From the NCBI GenBank assembly GCA_900546845.1, contig UREK01000009.1:13615-77614 (forward strand): 64,000 nt of DNA. The letters are read 5' to 3'. The position numbers were made by a program, and so were the translations under genes. Origin of the DNA: an uncultured Eubacteriales bacterium. GTDB lineage: Bacteria; Bacillota; Clostridia; Christensenellales; CAG-138. This document shows, in pieces, positions 42,104 through 50,763 of the stretch; the stretch's first letter is position 1, and the number at the start of each line of letters is the position of its first letter. Below the pieces are notes generated by a model that saw only the letters and a list, made by a program, of their open reading frames with translations, was not told where the DNA came from and did no database searches.

Positions 42104-42877
42104 ATGGATTTAGAATCCTTAAAAGCACAATGGCAGCAGGAAGAACGCATTGCTCATATCCATGGATGGGATTTTTCGCACATAGACGGCCGTTATGAAG
42201 AAGGTCAGGACATCCCGTGGGATTATGGAGCAATCATACGCCAATATTTATCCCCAAACGATAAATTGCTGGACATGGATACCGGGGGCGGCGAGTTTTT
42301 ATTAACCTTAAACCACCCTCACGAAAACACCAGCGCAACGGAAGGCTATCCCCCAAACGTTGCCCTGTGCAAATCGGTTTTGCTGCCGCTCGGAATCGAT
42401 TTCCGGGAAGCTGGAGACGCCCGCCATCTGCCGTTTGACGCGCGCTCGTTCGACATGGTAACAAACCGGCATGGCGGCTTCGACGCCAATGAATTGTTCC
42501 GCATATTAAAACCCGGCGGGCTTTTTGTTACGCAGCAGGTAGGCGCGGAAAATGACCGGGAGCTGGTCGATCTGCTGCTCCCTAACACGGAACTTCCCTA
42601 TCCGGAACAATATCTTCAAAAGAATAAAACAAAGTTTTTGAACGCCGGATTTGAAGTCCTGCATGCGCAGGAAGCGTTTTCCAAAATCAGGTTTTATGAC
42701 GTTGGGGCTTTGGTATGGTTTGCCCGGGTCATCGAATGGGAATTTCCGGGATTCTCTGTGGAACGTTGTCTGGACCGGCTGTGGAGCGCGCAAGAGATGC
42801 TGGAGAGAGACGGCGTGATCGAAGCGGCTACGCACAGGTTCCTCCTGGTGGCATTGAAACCGGCGCGGAATGAATAA
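42104..42877 (+). CDS. Class I SAM-dependent methyltransferase
   Basis: A 257-residue methyltransferase. SAM-binding motif I is LLDMDTGGGEFLL (about 55-67), with an acidic residue in the ATEGYPPN loop, DARHLPFDARSFD for motif III and RILKPGGLFVTQQVG for motif V. The N-terminus (HGWDFSHIDGR) and the EWEFPGFSVE tail are typical of a widespread Firmicutes family of unknown substrate. The structured leader upstream suggests expression controlled at translation. Base use is a little richer in AT than its neighbours. Confidence 0.85.
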   Translation: MDLESLKAQWQQEERIAHIHGWDFSHIDGRYEEGQDIPWDYGAIIRQYLSPNDKLLDMDTGGGEFLLTLNHPHENTSATEGYPPNVALCKSVLLPLGIDFREAGDARHLPFDARSFDMVTNRHGGFDANELFRILKPGGLFVTQQVGAENDRELVDLLLPNTELPYPEQYLQKNKTKFLNAGFEVLHAQEAFSKIRFYDVGALVWFARVIEWEFPGFSVERCLDRLWSAQEMLERDGVIEAATHRFLLVALKPARNE

Positions 42878-42960
42878 CGCGGGATAGCAGAAGCAGGCAC
42901 ATCGTCAAGCAGAACGGGGACATGTCCTGGCTGACGGCGCCCCTGCGCATCAGACAGACA

Positions 42961-42993
42961 AAAGAGCGAAAGCATTTTTTGCTTTCGCTCTTT
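42961..42993 (+). terminator. Bidirectional terminator between convergent genes
   Basis: 13-bp arms AAAGAGCGAAAGC (42961-42973) and GCTTTCGCTCTTT (42981-42993) with a T-rich loop, followed by TT on the plus strand. Confidence 0.75.
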
Positions 42994-43038
42994 TTAGGTT
43001 GTCGCTTAAGCGGCAGTTGCCATTTTTTTAAATGCACT

Positions 43039-44520
43039 TCAGAGCAAGAGCACCAGCTTCTGCCCGTCGGCAAGGGTTTCCGAAAGGCCGGGGTTCGTGT
43101 CCAGCAGGCGCTTGCGCGGCAGGTTAAAGCGGCGGCCTACGTCAAAGAGCGTTTCCCCCTCGCCCGCGAAGTAGATCACCACCCCGCGCGGGGCGGCGGC
43201 CTGCGCGCATTCCTCCATGCCCGTCACAGCGGCGGTTCGCACGATCTCATAGGGCTGCGCGGATACCTGCAACGTATAGGAAAACTCAATCCCGCGCCCC
43301 GCGCCGGAGGCCGCGGCAGAAACTATGCGCACCTGGGCCCGCGCTTCCGGAAGCGCGCCCACGCCGCCGTTTTCGCAGCGAAACGGAATATCCTCCGTGA
43401 AGGCATATAGCATGCCGCCTTCCGTCTGGTACAGCACGCGCGTGAACAAAAGCCCTTCCACCGCAAGGCGTCCATCCTCCACAGCGGCGGAGGTCACGAC
43501 CGGCCGTGCCGTGCAGTACGCCACGCGGTAGCACTCCGGCATGCCGTCCGGAATGTTCAGCGTTTCCGACGTGCCGAAGCGGAAACGCACCGTCTCGCCG
43601 CGCAGCAGCAGCTGCACCTCCTCCTTGACGCACGCGAGCGGCAGGGACGGCGCATACGCGTCCTGCGGCAGAGCCACAGTTTCCGCCTGCGGCGCTTCCA
43701 CGCGCACCGCGATGCGCGCTTCCACGCTCATGAGCCCGCTGTCCTCGCCCACCGGCGCAAGCCCGAGCGATTCCACCTCCGCCTCCGCCACGCAGCGTGC
43801 CGGGTCTGCGCCCACAGCGTCCACCCCAGTCTCGAGCGTCACCGGAACATGCTGCACCAGCTGCGCAAGCTTGCCATCCGCACCGATGGTCAGCGCAGTG
43901 ACGGTCAGCGTGCCTTCCGAAATGGCCGTGTCCCCACCCAAGCGCAGCTCGCGGATCTGGCAGGTTCCCGAAGCCCGCAGCACAGCGGCCACGTTCGGCG
44001 CGCTCATGTCCTCACGGATGCGCACTGCCTCCTGCCCGAGCTGCGCATAGCGCACGGTCCCATAGCTCTGCGTCTTGCATTCGAGATCCTCCGCGCCCTT
44101 GATGCCTGCGAGCACGCGCAGCGGCTCCTCCCGCAGCACCAGGCACTCCACATCCAAAACCGCCGAGAGCGCAAGCGCCCCCGCTTGCTCGACGGAAAGC
44201 GTTTGCAGCGTGGCATACGCCTCCGCCGTCATCCCCTCCTTCGCGCCCGGCGCAGGGAGCGAATGGCGGAACGCAGCGCTGGACGCGAAAGCGAACACCT
44301 CGTCCCCATCGCGGCAGATCAGCTCTACGCGCACGCGCCCCTCCACCGTGACCGCGCCCTCGCTTGCGGCCGCGCCCGTGACTGTAACGCTGCCGTCCGC
44401 GCAGAGCACTTCTGCGCTTTGCCGCCCTTCGGGCAAGGGCAGATCCCCTTCTACCAGCGCCTGCGATGCCGCCCGAAGCACGAGGCGCGTCGCGCCCAGC
44501 TCGCTAAATTGCAGTTCCAT
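43039..44520 (-). CDS. SPOCS (DUF3794) and LysM protein, spore-coat type
   Basis: A 493-residue protein with repeated beta-rich SPOCS/DUF3794 modules (about residues 20-430; repeats show GAEDLECKTQSYGTVRYA and similar). It ends in a LysM domain (about 448-493, IYFAGEGETLFDVGRRFNLP). SPOCS-LysM proteins are found in endospore formers and are linked to the spore coat or cortex. GGGAGGG lies 6 bases before the ATG at 44520. It lies downstream of spo0A on the same strand, with a 450-base gap. Confidence 0.85.
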   Translation of the reverse strand: MELQFSELGATRLVLRAASQALVEGDLPLPEGRQSAEVLCADGSVTVTGAAASEGAVTVEGRVRVELICRDGDEVFAFASSAAFRHSLPAPGAKEGMTAEAYATLQTLSVEQAGALALSAVLDVECLVLREEPLRVLAGIKGAEDLECKTQSYGTVRYAQLGQEAVRIREDMSAPNVAAVLRASGTCQIRELRLGGDTAISEGTLTVTALTIGADGKLAQLVQHVPVTLETGVDAVGADPARCVAEAEVESLGLAPVGEDSGLMSVEARIAVRVEAPQAETVALPQDAYAPSLPLACVKEEVQLLLRGETVRFRFGTSETLNIPDGMPECYRVAYCTARPVVTSAAVEDGRLAVEGLLFTRVLYQTEGGMLYAFTEDIPFRCENGGVGALPEARAQVRIVSAAASGAGRGIEFSYTLQVSAQPYEIVRTAAVTGMEECAQAAAPRGVVIYFAGEGETLFDVGRRFNLPRKRLLDTNPGLSETLADGQKLVLLL

Positions 44521-44699
44521 CGTTTTCCCTCCCAATCGTATGGCTGTATCAGTCCATATTTATGAAGATCCGCCCGCATTTATGCGTAATGCAGGACTTG
44601 CAGCGCAACGCTGCAATCCGCATGCTGCTTTTGTCACTTCTTTGAAATTAATCAAATATCAGTTCCTGGATATGGCCAGGTTTCCTATTCGGGCCGGAG

Positions 44700-44764
44700 T
44701 TATCCACATCATCCACAGACTTATCCACAAATTGCCCGTTTTCGGGGACAAGCAATGTGAATAA
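44700..44764. promoter_or_regulatory. DnaA-box cluster
   Basis: TTATCCACA at 44700-44708 and 44721-44729 (both perfect consensus), TCATCCACA at 44709-44717 (one mismatch) and TTATTCACA on the minus strand at 44756-44764 (fits TTATNCACA). Three sites are almost end to end. No dnaA, dnaN or origin-type AT-rich unwinding region is next to it, so a regulatory or titration site is more likely than oriC. Confidence 0.65.
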
Positions 44765-44900
44765 TCTGTGAACTGCTTTTTTGCGCCGGTATATCGCGCT
44801 GCATAAGGCGCATAAATTCATTTCCCCTGTAAAATTTTTATTTTTTCCAAATTTCAACAAAAAAACGTCCCCATGGGCTGGCATGCGGCGCTTCCTGCAT

Positions 44901-44926
44901 CGCGCCGCAGCGTAGGCTGCGGCGCG
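44901..44926. terminator. Hairpin after spo0A
   Basis: 11-bp arms CGCGCCGCAGC (44901-44911) and GCTGCGGCGCG (44916-44926), GTAG loop, 46 bases after the spo0A stop codon. On the minus strand a TTTTTTTG run comes about 30 bases later, so it is not a standard intrinsic terminator. Confidence 0.45.
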
Positions 44927-44972
44927 CAAATTCCTGCTCGATTTCCAGTCAATTTCCTTCTTTCGTCCGGTT

Positions 44973-45776
44973 TCAGCCGACGTCCCGGATCTCCTGCCGG
45001 GTGCGCTCACGCGCGTCCTCCATGATGAGCTTGTCGGCCACAAGCGCGATGAACTCGCCGTTCGTAGGCTTATCGTTCTTGGAATAGATGTTGTAGCCGA
45101 AGAGCTGGTTGATGTTCTCGATCTTGCCCCGCGTCCAGGCGACTTCGATGGAATGGCGGATCGCGCGCTCCACCTTGGAGGCTGAAGTATTGAAGCGCTT
45201 GGCGATGCCGGGATACAGTTCCTTGGTGATGCGGTTGATGAGCTCCGGCTCAAAGTACACCATGCGGATGGCCTCGCGCAGGTAATGGTACCCCTTGATG
45301 TGCGCCGGGATGCCAATGACAAGGAACACCGCCGTGATCTTCTCATCGAGCGTCTTGGGCTGCGCTGCCGCCATGCAGACCTGAGAACGGCCCAGGTAGG
45401 TGTTCTCCAGCATGTCGAGCAGGCGCTTGGCGAGCGTTTCCGGATCCGCCGGCTTCACCATGAAGTATTTCGCACCCATCGCACAGGCCTGGCGCACCAT
45501 GTCCTCATGGCGCATGGCGCTTACGACCATCACGGCCGGCGGGTTTTCCAGAAGGCCTCCGCTGATGCGCTCCAGCAGCTCGAAGCCATCCACGCGCGGC
45601 AGGATCAGCTCCGTGATCAGCGCGTCATAATGCCCTGCGCGCAGCGCATCGAGCGCTGCCTGCCCATCCGGCACGGCCTCAAACTGCGCCACCTGTTCCT
45701 GCGCCGTAAGGCAGTCCCGCACTGCCGTCTGAAACTGAAGGTTGCTGTCCGCCATGAGAATTCGATATTTTGTCAT
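44973..45776 (-). CDS. spo0A: Sporulation response regulator Spo0A with altered receiver
   Basis: A 267-residue protein. The C-terminal DNA-binding domain is clearly Spo0A: GIPAHIKGYHYLREAIRMVY, ASKVERAIRHSIEVAWTRG and KPTNGEFIALVADKL. The receiver domain aligns end to end with Bacillus Spo0A, but the phosphoacceptor Asp56 is Glu (ITELILP) and the second acidic residue, Asp11, is Ser (MADSN). The Thr/Ser switch residue and Lys (FMVKPAD) remain. Phosphorelay control may therefore be lost or replaced. AAGGAGG lies 7 bases before the ATG. It may be the master regulator or a paralogue of it. Confidence 0.93.
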   Translation of the reverse strand: MTKYRILMADSNLQFQTAVRDCLTAQEQVAQFEAVPDGQAALDALRAGHYDALITELILPRVDGFELLERISGGLLENPPAVMVVSAMRHEDMVRQACAMGAKYFMVKPADPETLAKRLLDMLENTYLGRSQVCMAAAQPKTLDEKITAVFLVIGIPAHIKGYHYLREAIRMVYFEPELINRITKELYPGIAKRFNTSASKVERAIRHSIEVAWTRGKIENINQLFGYNIYSKNDKPTNGEFIALVADKLIMEDARERTRQEIRDVG

Positions 45777-45998
45777 TCGTATGCCTCCTTTTTGCAATCG
45801 AGATGCAATTTTTGTCTGCAACCCAATCATACCACCGCGATTTTCGCGGCGATAGAGCATGAATTTGGCCGGTATTGTCGTGTTTTGCTGTGCTTTAAGC
45901 ATCTGCTGTCGCTTCGTGTCTCCCGTTGAAGATTTTCAGTTTTATTTGTATAATTTTACCGCAAAAAAACGGTTTGCACATTTCCGTCAAACTACCCG

Positions 45999-46027
45999 TT
46001 GACAAATTTTGCCCCACAGCGTAAAAT
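45999..46027 (+). promoter_or_regulatory. Promoter of the MarR-ABC operon
   Basis: TTGACA (45999-46004), 17-bp spacer, TAAAAT (46022-46027), 55 bases before the MarR start. On the minus strand the -35 reads TTTGTCAA, close to the Spo0A box consensus, so binding by Spo0A is conceivable. Confidence 0.75.
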
Positions 46028-46030
46028 ATC

Positions 46031-46053
46031 AATCGGTTAATTGTTAATCGGTT
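46031..46053 (+). promoter_or_regulatory. Repeat downstream of the MarR promoter, possible operator
   Basis: AATCGGTT occurs at 46031-46038 and 46046-46053 around TTAATTGTTAA, just after the -10. This is a usual place for MarR self-repression. Confidence 0.5.
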
Positions 46054-46081
46054 CACTTTCGTGAAGAGGAGATTGCATACC

Positions 46082-46585
46082 ATGGCTTTACCGGAACAAT
46101 ACCGCGAGATCATCGGCGCAATGCACCGGTTGGATCTGCTGCGGCGCATCAGCATCCGGGACAGCGCGCGCGGCATCGAGCTGCACCGCACGCAAATGCC
46201 GATGCTGGAATACATTTCTGCGCATCCGGGCTGTACGCAGGCCGATGTTTCCAACCACCTGCATGTTTCGCCCGCATCCATCGCCTGTTCGGCCAAACGG
46301 ATGGAAAGCGCAGGGCTCATCGCCCGCGTGCCGGATGAAGCGAACCTGCGCCGCAACAAGCTCACCGCAACCGCGGCGGGGCGCGCGCGGCTCATGCAGA
46401 TGCGCGCCGTGTTCGACGCGCTGGACGCGCGCACGTTCCGCGGCTTTTCCGGCGCGGAACTTGCGTCCCTTTCCAGCATGCTCAACCGGATGATCCAAAA
46501 CTCCGCCCGCGGGGACGCCGCACAAAAAACGATGCACGAGCTGATCTGCCAGCTCAACGAAATGGAAGGAGAAGATCCATGCTGA
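46082..46585 (+). CDS. MarR-family transcriptional regulator
   Basis: A 167-residue winged-helix regulator with QADVSNHLHVSPASIACSAKRMESAGLIARVPDE as helix-turn-helix and wing. GAGGAG lies 10 bases before the ATG. It overlaps the first ABC exporter gene by 7 bases and probably represses the operon until a substrate drug or lipid binds. Confidence 0.9.
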   Translation: MALPEQYREIIGAMHRLDLLRRISIRDSARGIELHRTQMPMLEYISAHPGCTQADVSNHLHVSPASIACSAKRMESAGLIARVPDEANLRRNKLTATAAGRARLMQMRAVFDALDARTFRGFSGAELASLSSMLNRMIQNSARGDAAQKTMHELICQLNEMEGEDPC

Positions 46586-48306
46586 AAAAGTTGTTCCCTT
46601 TTCTTAAGGGATACGGGCTTCGCTCGATGCTTGCCTCGCTGACGGTCATCTGCGAGGTTCTGCTTGAGGTATACATCCCATACTTGATGGCCGCCATCAT
46701 CAACATCGGCATTGCGACAGGCAACGTGGATTTCATCCTGCGCCGGGGGCTGCTGATGATCGGCATGGCCTGCCTGTCGCTTACAATGGGCGCGCTTTCG
46801 GCGCGGTTTTCCGTCACAGCCAGCGCGGGCTTTGCAAAGAACCTGCGCGCCGGCCTGTTTGAGCGCGTGCAGGGCTTTTCGTTTGCCAACGTGGATAAGT
46901 TTTCCACCGCATCGCTCATCACCCGCCTGACTACGGACGTGACGAACGTGCAGCAATCCTTCATGATGATCATCCGCACGCTCGTGCGCTCGCCGCTCAT
47001 GCTCATCGCGGCCACAGTCATGGCCGTGCGGCTCAATGCGGAGCTTGCCGTTGTGTTTGCGTTCGCAATCCCACTGCTCGCCTTCTTCCTGATCTTCATC
47101 GGCACGCGCGCATTCCCGCGCTTCAAGGCGATGCTCAAAAAATACGACGGGATGAACGCGCAGGTGCAGGAAAACCTGATCGCCATCCGCGTGGTAAAAG
47201 CGTTCGTGCGCGAAAAGCACGAGGACGCACGCTTCACCGCATCTGCGGAGGCCGTGCGCGAGGCGCAGATCAAGGCTGAGCGCCTGCTCGTCTGGAACAT
47301 GCCCATCGGCCAATACGTGCTGTACCTCTGCATGATCGCCGTCTGCTACATCGGCGGCCACCTGATCGTCGCGGGCGATATGCTCACCGGCGACCTGATG
47401 AGCTTCATCAGCTACATCTCGCAGATCCTCTCCTCGCTGATGATGCTTTCGATGATGTTCGTGATGCTCATCATGACCCGCGCGAGCGCGTCGCGCATCG
47501 TGGAGGTGCTGGATGAAGAGAACGACATCCGTGACAATGAGGCCGACGCTTCCCTCGCCGTGCCGGACGGCTCCGTCGAATTCCGGGACGTTTGCTTCAG
47601 CTACTCCAAGGACCCGAACAACCTCACGCTTTCGCACATCAACCTCAAGATCAGGAGCGGCGAGACGATCGGCGTCATCGGCGGCACCGGCTCCGCAAAA
47701 TCCTCGCTCGTGCAGCTGATCCCGCGGCTTTACGACGTAATCTCCGGCTCCGTGCTCGTAGGCGGGCACGATGTGCGGGAGTATAAAATCGAAGCCCTGC
47801 GCAACAGCGTTTCCATGGTGCTGCAAAAAAACGTGCTTTTCTCCGGCACCATCCGCGACAACCTGCGCTGGGGCGATGCAGACGCCACGGACGCGCAAAT
47901 CGAAGAAGCATGCTGCGCAGCCGCGGCGCACGATTTCATCACCGCTTTCCCGAACGGGTATGATACCGACCTCGGGCAGGGCGGCGTGAACGTCTCCGGC
48001 GGGCAGAAGCAGCGCCTGTGTATCGCGCGGGCCCTCCTCAAGCGCCCGAAGATCATCATCCTGGACGACAGCACGAGCGCCGTTGACACGGCGACGGACG
48101 CCTCCATCCGCAGAGCGCTGCGCGAAGAGCTTGCCAGTACCACGACCATCATCATCGCCCAGCGCATCACCTCCGTGATGGACGCGGACCGCATCGTCGT
48201 CATGCACGACGGTAAGATCGAGGACGTCGGCACGCACGATGAGCTCCTCGCACGCAACGAGATCTACCGCGAAGTTTACGAATCCCAGCAAAAGGGGGTG
48301 GCCTAA
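46579..48306 (+). CDS. ABC exporter half, degenerate-site subunit
   Basis: A 575-residue type IV exporter half with six membrane helices (about 15-300) and a C-terminal nucleotide-binding domain. The Walker A is IGGTGSAKSS (Ala where Gly is usual), the signature NVSGGQKQR is standard, the Walker B ends LDDSTSAVD (Asp in place of the catalytic Glu), and the switch His is Gln (IAQRIT). These are marks of the degenerate site of heterodimeric exporters such as TM287/288. The partner starts 2 bases after its stop. Confidence 0.93.
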   Translation: MLKKLFPFLKGYGLRSMLASLTVICEVLLEVYIPYLMAAIINIGIATGNVDFILRRGLLMIGMACLSLTMGALSARFSVTASAGFAKNLRAGLFERVQGFSFANVDKFSTASLITRLTTDVTNVQQSFMMIIRTLVRSPLMLIAATVMAVRLNAELAVVFAFAIPLLAFFLIFIGTRAFPRFKAMLKKYDGMNAQVQENLIAIRVVKAFVREKHEDARFTASAEAVREAQIKAERLLVWNMPIGQYVLYLCMIAVCYIGGHLIVAGDMLTGDLMSFISYISQILSSLMMLSMMFVMLIMTRASASRIVEVLDEENDIRDNEADASLAVPDGSVEFRDVCFSYSKDPNNLTLSHINLKIRSGETIGVIGGTGSAKSSLVQLIPRLYDVISGSVLVGGHDVREYKIEALRNSVSMVLQKNVLFSGTIRDNLRWGDADATDAQIEEACCAAAAHDFITAFPNGYDTDLGQGGVNVSGGQKQRLCIARALLKRPKIIILDDSTSAVDTATDASIRRALREELASTTTIIIAQRITSVMDADRIVVMHDGKIEDVGTHDELLARNEIYREVYESQQKGVA

Positions 48307-48307
48307 T

Positions 48308-50203
48308 ATGCCTCCGGTACGTCAAAGCAAAAACGCGTTCCGCCGCCCCAAGAACATGCGGCGTACCTTCTCGCGCACGTTTTCCTATTTCCGTGCATAC
48401 CGTTTCCAGCTCGTGCTGGTGCTCATCGGCATTGTGCTGAGCGCAGGCGCGAACGTCGCGGGAACCTACATGCTCAGGCCTATCATCGACGATTACATCG
48501 TGCCCTGGATCGGCAGCGCGGAGCCGGATTTCTCCGGCCTCATCGGCCAGCTTGCCATCCTGTTCGCAATGTACACCATCGGCATCGGCGGCGCATACCT
48601 TTACAACCGCCTGATGATCAATATCTCCACAGGCACGCTTCTGCAGCTGCGCAAAGAGCTGTTCACGCACATGCAGAAGCTCCCCATCCGCTACTTCGAC
48701 GCGCGCACGCACGGCGAGATCATGTCCGCTTACACCAACGACATCGACGCCATGCGCGAAATGCTCAGCCAGGGCATCCCGCAGTTCATCAGCTCCATCA
48801 TCAGCATCGTCGGCACGTTCGTGATGATGATCGTACTGAGCCCGATCCTCACGCTCATCGCCATCGCCATGCTCGTTGTGATGCTTTTTATCACCAAGGC
48901 CATCGCAAAGCGCAGCGGACGCTATTTCAAGGCGCGCCAGGATTCCCTTTCCCAGGTGAATGGCTACATTGAGGAGATGATCGAAGGGCAGAAGGTCGTA
49001 AAGGTATTCTGCCACGAGGACGCCGTGAACGGCGCGTTCGGCGGGCTGAACGAAACGCTCACCCAAAACACCGTGACGGCGAACACCTTGGCAAACCTGA
49101 TGGGCCCCATCATGAACAACCTGGGCCACGTGACCTATGCGCTCACGGCTGCGGCGGGCGGCCTGCTCGCGGTCGGCGGTTTGATGGGCCTTGGCACCAT
49201 CGCCGCTTTCCTGCAATATACGCGCAAGTTCGCCATGCCGATCTCCCAGCTCTCCCAGCAAATGAACAATGTGATGGGGGCGCTCGCGGGCGCGGAGCGC
49301 ATCTTCGACATGATCGACGAGCCCGTGGAAGAGGACGGCGGCGACGTGACCATGGTAAACGCCTGCCGCAACGCGGAAGGCGCGCTCGAGGAATGCAGCG
49401 CACGCACGGGCATTTGGGCCTGGAAGGTCCCTTCCGAAACGGCGGAAAGCGGCTATGAGCTCGTCGAGGTGCGCGGGGACGTGCGCTTCCACGACGTGAC
49501 GTTCAGCTACGACGGCGAAAAGACCGTACTCAAAAACGTTTCGCTCTATGCGCGGCCCGGCCAGAAGATCGCCTTCGTCGGCTCCACCGGCGCGGGCAAG
49601 ACGACGATCACGAACCTCATCAACCGCTTCTACGACGTGCATGAGGGCGAGATCACCTATGACGGCATCCCCGTCCTGCGCATCAAGAAAGACGCGCTGC
49701 GCGGCTCGCTTGCCATGGTGCTGCAGGACACACACCTGTTCACCGGCACCGTACGGGAAAACATCCGCTACGGCAGGCTGGACGCGACGGATGCGGAGGT
49801 CGAAGCGGCGGCGAAGCTCGCCAACGCGCACTTTTTCATCTCCCACCTGCCGCAGGGATACGACACCGTGCTCACCGCGGACGGCGCGAACCTGAGCCAG
49901 GGCCAGCGGCAGCTCATCGCCATCGCCCGGGCGGCGGTCGCGGACCCGCCGGTGCTGATTCTCGACGAAGCCACAAGCTCCATCGACACCCGCACGGAGG
50001 CGCACATCGAACGCGGCATGGACCAGCTCATGAAGGATCGCACCGTGTTCGTCATCGCCCACCGGCTCTCCACCGTGCGCAACGCAAACGCCATCATGGT
50101 GCTTGAGCACGGCGAGATCATCGAACGCGGCGGCCACGACGACCTCATCGCCCAGAAGGGCAAGTATTACCAACTTTACATGGGCATGTTCGAGCTGTCG
50201 TAA
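48308..50203 (+). CDS. ABC exporter half, catalytic-site subunit
   Basis: A 631-residue exporter half with six membrane helices (about 35-330) and a nucleotide-binding domain. Walker A GSTGAGKTT, Walker B ending LDEATSSID and the switch His (IAHRLST) are intact, while its own signature is NLSQGQRQL. With the standard signature of the preceding gene it forms the working ATP site. An extra segment of about 35 residues (about 360-395) lies before the NBD. The start at 48308 has GGGGGTGG upstream. Likely substrate: drugs or lipids. Confidence 0.93.
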   Translation: MPPVRQSKNAFRRPKNMRRTFSRTFSYFRAYRFQLVLVLIGIVLSAGANVAGTYMLRPIIDDYIVPWIGSAEPDFSGLIGQLAILFAMYTIGIGGAYLYNRLMINISTGTLLQLRKELFTHMQKLPIRYFDARTHGEIMSAYTNDIDAMREMLSQGIPQFISSIISIVGTFVMMIVLSPILTLIAIAMLVVMLFITKAIAKRSGRYFKARQDSLSQVNGYIEEMIEGQKVVKVFCHEDAVNGAFGGLNETLTQNTVTANTLANLMGPIMNNLGHVTYALTAAAGGLLAVGGLMGLGTIAAFLQYTRKFAMPISQLSQQMNNVMGALAGAERIFDMIDEPVEEDGGDVTMVNACRNAEGALEECSARTGIWAWKVPSETAESGYELVEVRGDVRFHDVTFSYDGEKTVLKNVSLYARPGQKIAFVGSTGAGKTTITNLINRFYDVHEGEITYDGIPVLRIKKDALRGSLAMVLQDTHLFTGTVRENIRYGRLDATDAEVEAAAKLANAHFFISHLPQGYDTVLTADGANLSQGQRQLIAIARAAVADPPVLILDEATSSIDTRTEAHIERGMDQLMKDRTVFVIAHRLSTVRNANAIMVLEHGEIIERGGHDDLIAQKGKYYQLYMGMFELS

Positions 50204-50263
50204 CCGGAGAAAGGCCCCAAGCGGCCATGCGCATTGCAAAAAGATTTGAGAAAGGAACCAACC

Positions 50264-50752
50264 ATGCCATTTACGTTTGAACCGGCCGCCCCGGCCGAAC
50301 TCGACGCGGCGCTCGCCATCGCGCGTGCCGCCGCCAAAAGCCCGTATTCCCACTGGGATGCGGATTACCCGAACCGCGAAATCCTTGCGGAGGACATCGC
50401 GCACGGCGAACTGTATTTCCTGTGGGAAAACGGCGCGCCCCTCGCCATCATCGCCATCCTGGACGAATCCGAGGAAGCCATCGAGTTTCCCTGGCCGGAG
50501 GCGAAGGAGCATACCTGCATGCTCGCCCGCCTCGGCATCCTGCCGGAAGCGCAGGGCCGCGGCCTTGCGGCAAAGACGATGCGCCTTGCGGCCGAAGCCG
50601 CACGCGCACGCGGCTTTACCACCGCGCGGCTGCTCGCCTCTGAGGACAACCCGGTCACCAACCACATCTATCAAAAGCTCGGCTATGAAGCGCGCGGCCG
50701 CGCGCGCCTATGGGATTCCGAGGATTTTGTGGGATACGAGCTCAGGCTCTAA
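50264..50752 (+). CDS. GNAT-family N-acetyltransferase
   Basis: A 163-residue acetyltransferase. The acetyl-CoA loop is seen in LGILPEAQGRGLAAKTM (Q/RxxGxG/A), followed by EDNPVTNHIYQKLGYEARG. GAAAGGA precedes the ATG at 50264. It follows the exporter by 60 bases and may share the transcript. Substrate unknown. Confidence 0.88.
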   Translation: MPFTFEPAAPAELDAALAIARAAAKSPYSHWDADYPNREILAEDIAHGELYFLWENGAPLAIIAILDESEEAIEFPWPEAKEHTCMLARLGILPEAQGRGLAAKTMRLAAEAARARGFTTARLLASEDNPVTNHIYQKLGYEARGRARLWDSEDFVGYELRL

Positions 50753-50763
50753 GCGCAAAACAG

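Larger units (their letters stand above)
44521..44972. other. Intergenic stretch between spo0A and the SPOCS gene
   Basis: About 450 bases. It holds a DnaA-box cluster (44700-44764), a small hairpin (44598-44616, TTGCAGCG arms) and a GC-rich hairpin after spo0A (44901-44926). No gene is seen. Confidence 0.65.
45777..46081. other. Divergent promoter region between spo0A and the MarR gene
   Basis: About 300 bases. The MarR side has a clear promoter (45999-46027). The spo0A side has a TATGAT on the minus strand near 45825 but no good -35, and paired TTGCAA-type direct repeats at about 45792-45812. Confidence 0.55.

Noticed and set aside
44700..44764. Possible chromosome origin at the DnaA boxes
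   Set aside because: No dnaA, dnaN, recF, gyrB or rpmH nearby and no AT-rich unwinding block next to the boxes; kept as a regulatory cluster only.
45895..48291. Nearly 800-codon minus-strand frame opposite the MarR-ABC genes
   Set aside because: His/Arg/Asp-rich low-complexity translation opposite intact ABC motifs; a GC-driven shadow.
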